DNA from: Bacteroidales bacterium
Lineage (GTDB): Bacteria; Bacteroidota; Bacteroidia; Bacteroidales; UBA932
NCBI GenBank assembly: GCA_017538685.1
Contig: JAFYIK010000007.1
Span: forward strand, 1 to 5,683
DNA length: 5,683 bases
Reading direction: 5' to 3'
In this document: one piece after another, positions 1 through 4,456 of the stretch
Layout: every line of letters begins with the position of its first letter
How positions within the stretch are numbered: position 1 is the first letter of the stretch
Position numbers and translations under genes: made by a program
The notes under the pieces: generated by a model
What the model was told of the DNA's origin: nothing
The model's input: only the letters and a program-made list of their open reading frames with translations
Database searches by the model: none

Positions 1-13
1 AAGAAAAGAAAGG

Positions 14-94
14 TGCGGGTGAAGGGACTCGAACCCATACGCTGGAAGCACCAGATCCTAAGTCTGGCTTGTCTACCAATTTCAACACACCCGC
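14..94 (-). tRNA. tRNA-Leu, anticodon UAG
   Basis: On the minus strand this 81-nt stretch folds as a class II tRNA. The 7-bp acceptor stem is GCGGGTG/CACCCGC with discriminator A at position 14. The D arm closes with TTG/CAA. The anticodon stem is CCAGA/TCTGG with loop CTTAGGA, giving anticodon TAG at 58-60, which reads CUA and probably other CUN leucine codons. A variable arm with a 3-bp stem (GCT/AGC) and a TTCGAGT T-loop follow. The long variable arm and UAG anticodon identify it as tRNA-Leu. The 3' CCA is not encoded (the genomic bases are CCT), so it must be added by the tRNA nucleotidyltransferase. The T stem has one U-U apposition (37 against 23) beside three G-C pairs. A pyrimidine-rich run (CCTTTCTTTTCTT) follows the gene at the window edge and may aid termination. 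Confidence 0.97.
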
Positions 95-104
95 AATGGG
101 ACTG

Positions 105-112
105 CAAATATA
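105..112 (-). promoter_or_regulatory. -7 promoter box of the tRNA-Leu gene
   Basis: Minus-strand TATATTTG matches the Bacteroidota -7 consensus TAnnTTTG exactly. It ends 10 bases before the tRNA 5' end at 94, so transcription should start a few bases upstream of the mature tRNA. No convincing TTTG -33 element is seen 19-21 bases upstream. The box lies just past the stop codon of the upstream gene on the same strand, and any -33 region would fall within that gene's last codons. Confidence 0.7.
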
Positions 113-121
113 GGAATAATC

Positions 122-481
122 CTAGAATATCGCAGCGGTGAAACCGAGCGAGAGCTGCTTGCGATAGCCGGCTCCGATATAGAGGTCGTTGAAATCCACA
201 TCGCCGCCCGTGAGATTTGTTCCGGCGGGGGTCCTGTCTATGTAGGAATTGTAGCGGGTGTCGAAATTGACGCTCGCGCATAGACCGCTCTGATCCTCCT
301 GGCGCCACTCCACCGCGATTCGTGTCACAAGTCCGGAGTTCATTCCCTGGCCGACCGGCAGAGAATAACCAAATTCAGTCGGGAACCAGATCTGCTTCAA
401 AAACTTGTCGAATCCGGACTCCTGGGCGCTGACCTGCAGGCTCGCAACCAGCAAAGCCGCTATAGTAATCACTCGTTTCAT
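122..481 (-). CDS. short exported beta-strand-rich protein, possibly truncated outer membrane barrel protein
   Basis: This gene encodes 119 residues. Residues 1-20 form a clear Sec signal peptide: Met-Lys-Arg, a hydrophobic core, then a VSAQ/E cleavage site of the kind common in Bacteroidota. There is no lipobox cysteine. The mature part has alternating aromatic and polar stretches that read as beta strands: about 36-42 (EFGYSLP), 51-60 (LVTRIAVEWR), 66-77 (GLCASVNFDTRY), 98-107 (NDLYIGAGYR) and 112-119 (ending in Phe). This pattern resembles the N-terminal half of small Bacteroidales outer membrane beta-barrel proteins, which from memory are usually around 200 residues. About five strands is too few for a closed barrel, although the terminal Phe mimics the usual barrel-end signal. 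The stop lies 27 bases before the tRNA 5' end, so no further coding sequence can follow. It could be a truncated remnant or a genuine short protein. Function is unknown. Confidence 0.72.
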   Translation of the reverse strand: MKRVITIAALLVASLQVSAQESGFDKFLKQIWFPTEFGYSLPVGQGMNSGLVTRIAVEWRQEDQSGLCASVNFDTRYNSYIDRTPAGTNLTGGDVDFNDLYIGAGYRKQLSLGFTAAIF

Positions 482-503
482 ATACTCTTCACTAAAAACG
501 CCG

Positions 504-511
504 CAAATATA
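504..511 (-). promoter_or_regulatory. -7 promoter box of the short exported protein gene
   Basis: Minus-strand TATATTTG is an exact TAnnTTTG match, followed by GC as in the other boxes of this window. It ends 22 bases before the ATG at 481, leaving a short leader of roughly 15-18 nt. The leader has no strong Shine-Dalgarno sequence (only a GAAGAG-like purine stretch), as expected for this phylum. No clear TTTG -33 element is seen at the usual spacing. Confidence 0.7.
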
Positions 512-573
512 ATACTTTTATTATTTACCCACCGCCCCGTGGCACCCAAATCCCTCACACACAGTCACTTACC

Positions 574-607
574 AAAACTCGACTCCGAAAAACGAGGAGC
601 CGAGTTC
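574..607 (-). terminator. intrinsic terminator of the sirtuin gene
   Basis: On the minus strand CTCGGCTCC (604-596) pairs with GGAGTCGAG (586-578), giving 9 bp with a single G-U wobble and a 9-base loop, TCGTTTTTC. Flanking A-T pairs can lengthen the stem to about 11 bp. The stem runs straight into TTTT, then GG. It lies about 40 bases after the sirtuin stop codon, where a rho-independent terminator is expected. Read on the plus strand the stem has an A-C mismatch and no T-tract, so it is directional. Confidence 0.72.
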
Positions 608-645
608 AAGCAAATGGTTGAATATCAATAAGTTAGGCGCCACGC

Positions 646-1350
646 TTAATCCAATGACTCCACGAACTGCCGCATCCCTTCGCTGGCGACGGCGCGGATG
701 TGCTGCAGGCGCGGGTCGTGGACGGGAACGTCCTTCGGGTCGATGATGTAGACCGGTGCGTCCGGGTTGGAGTAGCGGTAGAGGCCGGCGGCGGGGTACA
801 CCTGGAGCGAGGTGCCGACAATCAGCACGATGTCGGCCTGAGCGACCAGGTCGATCGCCGCCTCCATCTTCGGGACCGCCTCGCCGAAGAAGACGATGTG
901 CGGGCGGTACTGCGCGCCGTTGGGAGCCAGGTCGCCGAGGCACACGCGCTCGTAGCCGCAGTCCACCACGTAGCGCTCGCTGAAGCCGTCGAAGTCGTTG
1001 CAGGTGTTCTCCGGTCGGATCTTTGTCACCTCGCCGTGGAGATGCACGACGTGCGTGCTGCCCGCGCGCTCGTGGAGATTGTCCACGTTCTGCGTGATCA
1101 CGTCCACGGTGAAGCGCTCCTCCAGCTGCGCGATCAGCCTGTGGGCCTCGTTCGGCCGGATGTCCTTCAAATGGGCGCGCTGCATATTGTAGAAATCCAG
1201 CACGAGGCCGGGGTTGCGCGCCCATCCCTCGGCCGAAGCCACCTCCATAGGGTCGTAGTTATCCCAGAGCCCGCCGTTGTCGCGGTAGGTGGAAAGGCCG
1301 CTTTCGGCACTCACGCCCGCGCCTGTCAAAACCGCTATTCTTTTCTTCAT
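646..1350 (-). CDS. cobB: sirtuin-family NAD-dependent protein deacylase (CobB-like)
   Basis: This 234-residue cytoplasmic enzyme should remove acyl groups from protein lysines, using NAD+ and releasing nicotinamide and O-acyl-ADP-ribose. Sirtuin motifs appear in order: the NAD-binding GAGVSAESGLSTYR at 10-23, QNVD at 87-90, catalytic His105 in HLHGE, RPHIVFFGE at 149-157, and the Rossmann-type GTSLQVYPA at 179-187. The ARNPGLVLDFYN stretch at 44-55 matches E. coli CobB closely. Where CobB-type desuccinylases carry Tyr-x-x-Arg, this protein has Tyr54-Asn-Met-Gln57, with Arg at 58. The zinc module is incomplete: between 108 and 149 there are only three cysteines (117, 131, 137) and no CxxC pair. 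Length is normal for a compact bacterial sirtuin. The Met at 1350 was chosen because the GAG motif follows at once and a promoter box sits 5 bases upstream; the reading frame stays open far upstream only as an antisense shadow of the GSCFA gene. It is probably monocistronic, ending at the hairpin at 574-607. Confidence 0.95.
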   Translation of the reverse strand: MKKRIAVLTGAGVSAESGLSTYRDNGGLWDNYDPMEVASAEGWARNPGLVLDFYNMQRAHLKDIRPNEAHRLIAQLEERFTVDVITQNVDNLHERAGSTHVVHLHGEVTKIRPENTCNDFDGFSERYVVDCGYERVCLGDLAPNGAQYRPHIVFFGEAVPKMEAAIDLVAQADIVLIVGTSLQVYPAAGLYRYSNPDAPVYIIDPKDVPVHDPRLQHIRAVASEGMRQFVESLD

Positions 1351-1351
1351 A

Positions 1352-1377
1352 TACGCAAATATAATTATCTTTGCGTA
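1352..1377. repeat. 26-bp near-perfect inverted repeat in the divergent promoter
   Basis: The left arm TACGCAAATATAA and right arm TTATCTTTGCGTA pair at 12 of 13 positions; the only mismatch is 1360 against 1369. The repeat is centred between 1364 and 1365 and fills almost all of the 30 bp between the two divergent start codons. Each arm carries a TAnnTTTG box reading outward, so part of the symmetry is two promoters back to back. The extra TACG/CGTA matches outside the boxes are not required by the promoter consensus and could be part of an operator. No regulator is visible nearby. Confidence 0.75.
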
Positions 1378-1389
1378 GATATGCTCAAA
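1356..1389 (-). promoter_or_regulatory. sirtuin gene promoter (TTTG ... TATATTTG)
   Basis: On the minus strand TTTG (1389-1386) is followed after 22 bases by TATATTTG (1363-1356). This matches the Bacteroidota -33/-7 promoter form, with spacing about one base longer than the usual 19-21. The -33 element lies inside codons 2-3 of the divergent GSCFA gene. The -7 box ends only 5 bases before the sirtuin ATG, so the transcript should be leaderless or carry a leader of a few bases. Confidence 0.65.
1366..1373 (+). promoter_or_regulatory. -7 box of the GSCFA-antiporter operon promoter
   Basis: Plus-strand TATCTTTG matches TAnnTTTG exactly. It ends 7 bases before the ATG at 1381, again predicting a leaderless or near-leaderless mRNA. 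The -33 position holds only TTTT (1341-1344, spacing 21), a weak match inside the sirtuin coding region. It is separated from the oppositely oriented sirtuin box by 2 bp, so RNA polymerase probably cannot occupy both promoters at once. Confidence 0.65.
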
Positions 1390-2208
1390 CTCACGACCCC
1401 CGTCACCATTCCCGACCTTCCTTTCGGCATCAGCCTGAAGGACAAGATCGTCGTGCTGGGCAGCTGCCTGTGCGACGAGCTGGGCGGCAAGTTCGCGGAC
1501 GCGGGCTTCGACGTGACGGCCAACCCCTTCGGCACGCTTTACAATCCGCTGTCGATCGAAAACGCCATAGCGAGGCTGGACACGGCGCGACCGTTCACCC
1601 GCGAAGACTGCGTGCAGATGGGCGCCGGGGCAGGACTCGTCTGCTCGTTCGAGCATTATACCAAATTTGCAAGGCCCACGGCGGAGGACTTCCTCACCAA
1701 CGCCAACGACTCGCTCGCGGAAGCGGCGGCCTGCTGGCGCGAAGCGACCGTGGTCATAATCAGCCTCTACACCGCACTCGTCTGGGAGCACGACGGGCGC
1801 GCGGTCGCCAACTGCCTCAAGCGCCCGGCGAGCGAATTCACCCGCCGTATGCTGAGCGTCAGCGAGGTAGCCGGCGCGGTCGGCCGGATCGCGGATGGAC
1901 ACCCGGACAAGCGCTTCCTGTGGATGGTCTGCCCCATCCGCCAGGCGGCCGACCTGCGCGAGAACACGCTCAGCAAGGCCACGCTCCACCTCGGTCTCGC
2001 TTCAGCACCGTATTTCCCCGCCTACGAAATTGTCCACGACGAGCTGCGCGACTACCGTTTCTATGCCGACGACCTGCTGCACCCCAGCGCGAGCGCGATG
2101 CAGATACTCTGGGAGCGCCTCATCGATGCCCTCGACCCCGGCGAGCGCGAACAGATAGCTTCTAACGAGCGCCGCTCGAAAACCCTGAAACACCGTCCTG
2201 TCAGATAA
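1381..2208 (+). CDS. GSCFA-domain protein, predicted SGNH-like hydrolase
   Basis: This 275-residue protein has no signal peptide and is probably cytoplasmic. It carries the landmarks of the GSCFA family (Pfam PF08885), found in Bacteroidota and Proteobacteria. The name motif region is GSCLC at 27-31, in place of the usual GSCFA. NPFGTLYNP at 48-56, CPIRQ...RENTLSKATL at about 184-202, and YFPAYEIVHDELRDYRFY at 211-228 follow. Ser28 in the GS context and Asp231-Leu-Leu-His234 resemble the nucleophile block and the DxxH block of SGNH hydrolases; that catalytic role is inferred. The substrate is unknown. The domain fills nearly the whole protein, with a short charged C-terminal tail (about 252-275). 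The start at 1381 is chosen because family similarity begins there and a promoter box lies 7 bases upstream. Base composition is markedly GC-rich. The TAA stop shares its last base with the next start codon (TAATG), indicating translational coupling to the antiporter. Confidence 0.92.
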   Translation: MLKLTTPVTIPDLPFGISLKDKIVVLGSCLCDELGGKFADAGFDVTANPFGTLYNPLSIENAIARLDTARPFTREDCVQMGAGAGLVCSFEHYTKFARPTAEDFLTNANDSLAEAAACWREATVVIISLYTALVWEHDGRAVANCLKRPASEFTRRMLSVSEVAGAVGRIADGHPDKRFLWMVCPIRQAADLRENTLSKATLHLGLASAPYFPAYEIVHDELRDYRFYADDLLHPSASAMQILWERLIDALDPGEREQIASNERRSKTLKHRPVR

Positions 2209-4451
2209 TGTCAGAAGAATTGAACCTTGTGCGCGACCTTGCCGTCATACTCGTGTCGGCAGGAGTTTTCGCGATTATCTCCAAGGCTCTGAAACAGCCT
2301 CTGATACTCGGTTACATAATAGCCGGATTCCTCGTCGGCCCCAATATCGATTTCTTCCCCGGAATCTCCAGCCAGGAGGCTGTAAACCAGTGGTCGGAGA
2401 TCGGCGTCATTTTTTTAATGTTCGCATTGGGTCTGGACTTCAGCTTTAAAAAATTATTGAAGGTCGGAAGTTTGGCACTTGTGACGGCAGGGACGAAATT
2501 CCTCGGAGTGTTCATACTAGGTTTCATCGTGGGTCAGGCGCTGTCGTGGACCACTATGGAAAGTGTGTTCCTGGCAGGTCTCCTATCGATGTCCTCGACC
2601 ACCGTGGTGCTGAAATCTTTCGACGAAATGGGGCTGAAAAATAAATCTTACGCCGGTATGGTGTTCGGCACGCTCGTGGTCGAAGACCTGATCGCCATTC
2701 TCCTGATGGTGCTTCTCTCGACTATGGCCGTTTCGAACAAGTTCGCCGGCGGAGAGATGCTTTTCAACCTCGCGAAGCTCGCGTTCTTCCTGATACTCTG
2801 GTTCCTCGTGGGCATCTATGTCATCCCGACCCTTCTGAAAAAGGCCAAACGCTGGATAAACGACGAAATCCTGCTGGTCGTGTGCATAGGCTTGTGCTTC
2901 GGGATGGTGACGCTGGCGTCCGCCGTGGGCTTCTCCTCCGCCCTAGGCGCTTTCGTGATGGGCTCCATTCTCGCGGAAACCATTGAGAGCGAGCACATTA
3001 TGAAGATAGTCAGCCCGATCAAAGACCTGTTCGGCGCCATCTTCTTCGTGTCAGTGGGAATGATGATCTCCCCCGCCGTGATCGGCCGTTATTGGTACAT
3101 CATCCTGATTCTGGTGATCGTGGTTTACCTTACGCACATCGCGTTCTCCGCCGCCGGAATCATCCTTACCGGCAAAGGGTTGGAAAACGGTGTGCACACG
3201 GGATTCAGCCTGGCGCAGCTCGGTGAATTCGGTTTCATCATCGCCAGCGTGGGCGTGAGCCTCGGCGTGATGCGCGATTTCATCTACCCCATCATCATCG
3301 CCGTGTCCGTAATCACCACCTTCACGACGCCGTATATGATCAGGCTCGCGGGGCCGACTTATGAGCTGCTGGTCCGCAAGCTGCCCGCCCGCTGGCTGAA
3401 GGCGATGGATTCGTTCGAGCTGAAGTCGACCGTGGCCGAGCAGAGCGAGTGGCGCAAGCTGATCAAGGCGTATGTGCTGCGTATCGTGCTCTACGGCGTG
3501 GTCCTTTTCGCTATCGCAATCCTGTCGCGCAAGGCCCTCGAGCCGGCGCTCTACAAGTACTTTACGCTATGGACGGATTTCGTCCACAACCTGGTCACCG
3601 TGGGCATTACGCTGCTGCTGATGTCGCCGTTCATCTATGGACTCGGCGTGAATTCCGGTTCGATCAGCCAGTCCGCCGGCAAGCTGCTGCGCGAGAAAGA
3701 CAGCAACAAATGGCCCCTGCTCGGCCTGATCCTGCTTCGCGCGTTCCTCGCCGTGGGCGTAATCGCCGCCGTCATATCCTCGCACTTCGAGCTTGCCGGC
3801 TGGAACATAGTGCTGATTCTGGTCGCCGGAGTGGTGTTCTTCCTGCTTGCACGCTATTTCGTACGTCATAATTCGTCGCTGGAAAGCCGCTTCCTCGCCA
3901 ACCTCAACGAGAAGGAGGAGGCTGAAGCGCGCAGAAAACCGGTGTCGGCCTCCGTGCAGAAGCAGATGGGAGCGTACAATGTGAAGATAGAGGTGATGAC
4001 CGTCTCGCAGGACAGCAGTTTTGCCGGGCAGAAACTGGGCGACATCCATTTCGGCCTGAACACCGGCGCTAATGTAATCAAGATAGTCCGCGGCAACAGA
4101 AGCATTACGATACCCGGCAGCAATGTGGAGATATTTCCCGGTGATGAGCTCGTCACCGTCGGCACCCAGGAGCAGCTCGACTCGATGCGAGCTATGCTCG
4201 CGGACGCCGAGCTCCCCGCTCCCGCCGACGCCGACTCAGACTTCACCGTCCTGCCCATCGTCCTAGGCCCCCAGTCCTATCTTACCGGCAAGTCGCTCCG
4301 CAGCTGCAACCTCCGCGACTACCGCTGCCTGGTGATCAGCGTCCTTCACGGCACCGAGTTCACCACCAACCCCAAACCCGACTACATCTTCTCCGAAGGT
4401 GACACCGTCTGGCTCGCCGGCGAAAAAACCTCCTGCGAGTGGTTTAAATAA
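2208..4451 (+). CDS. CPA2-type cation:proton antiporter with C-terminal TrkA-C domains
   Basis: This 747-residue inner-membrane protein should exchange a monovalent cation (K+ or Na+) for protons and serve pH or ion homeostasis. Residues about 8-380 form the Na+/H+ exchanger domain with roughly 12-13 hydrophobic helices. Family marks include PLILGYIIAGFLVGP (31-45), LMFALGLDFSF (70-80), a buried acidic pair Glu159-Asp160 in VVEDL, and the Kef-like LAQLGEFGFI at 335-344. Four further hydrophobic segments lie at about 421-440, 457-479, 503-524 and 532-551. A charged linker (556-585) leads to the cytosolic tail. This tail holds two TrkA-C (RCK_C) regulatory domains, about 592-662 (GDELVTVGT at 645-653) and 681-747 (GDTVWLAGE at 731-739). 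No Rossmann TrkA-N/KTN domain with a GxGxxG motif is present, unlike in KefB/KefC. The start overlaps the GSCFA stop by one base, and the next gene begins 5 bases after its stop. Ion specificity cannot be read from sequence. Confidence 0.94.
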   Translation: MSEELNLVRDLAVILVSAGVFAIISKALKQPLILGYIIAGFLVGPNIDFFPGISSQEAVNQWSEIGVIFLMFALGLDFSFKKLLKVGSLALVTAGTKFLGVFILGFIVGQALSWTTMESVFLAGLLSMSSTTVVLKSFDEMGLKNKSYAGMVFGTLVVEDLIAILLMVLLSTMAVSNKFAGGEMLFNLAKLAFFLILWFLVGIYVIPTLLKKAKRWINDEILLVVCIGLCFGMVTLASAVGFSSALGAFVMGSILAETIESEHIMKIVSPIKDLFGAIFFVSVGMMISPAVIGRYWYIILILVIVVYLTHIAFSAAGIILTGKGLENGVHTGFSLAQLGEFGFIIASVGVSLGVMRDFIYPIIIAVSVITTFTTPYMIRLAGPTYELLVRKLPARWLKAMDSFELKSTVAEQSEWRKLIKAYVLRIVLYGVVLFAIAILSRKALEPALYKYFTLWTDFVHNLVTVGITLLLMSPFIYGLGVNSGSISQSAGKLLREKDSNKWPLLGLILLRAFLAVGVIAAVISSHFELAGWNIVLILVAGVVFFLLARYFVRHNSSLESRFLANLNEKEEAEARRKPVSASVQKQMGAYNVKIEVMTVSQDSSFAGQKLGDIHFGLNTGANVIKIVRGNRSITIPGSNVEIFPGDELVTVGTQEQLDSMRAMLADAELPAPADADSDFTVLPIVLGPQSYLTGKSLRSCNLRDYRCLVISVLHGTEFTTNPKPDYIFSEGDTVWLAGEKTSCEWFK

Positions 4452-4456
4452 ATCCT

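Noticed and set aside
1..121. tRNA-Leu as an attachment site for a mobile element
   Set aside because: No integrase gene and no direct repeat of the tRNA 3' end are visible. The tRNA 3' side lies at the window edge, so it cannot be assessed.
700..1380. Upstream extension of the GSCFA reading frame through the antisense of the sirtuin gene
   Set aside because: The translated stretch shows no domain, and the family match and promoter place the start at 1381. It is a mirror-image artefact of the divergent GC-rich genes.
1351..1989. Upstream extension of the sirtuin reading frame through the antisense of the GSCFA gene
   Set aside because: The frame stays open because of GC-rich codon use on the opposite strand. 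Sirtuin similarity starts exactly at Met 1350, and a promoter box lies between.
1371..2165. Long alternative-frame ORF inside the GSCFA gene
   Set aside because: Its translation is rich in Arg, Gly, Pro and His, as expected for an out-of-frame GC-rich shadow, and shows no recognisable motif.
2410..2465. T7 run and AAAAAA run as a possible slippage or frameshift site
   Set aside because: The antiporter frame continues intact through both runs with conserved family motifs, and no alternative product is suggested.
3567..4258. Antisense ORFs under the antiporter
   Set aside because: They have no promoter box, no domain and shadow-like composition, while the plus-strand frame has full antiporter motifs.
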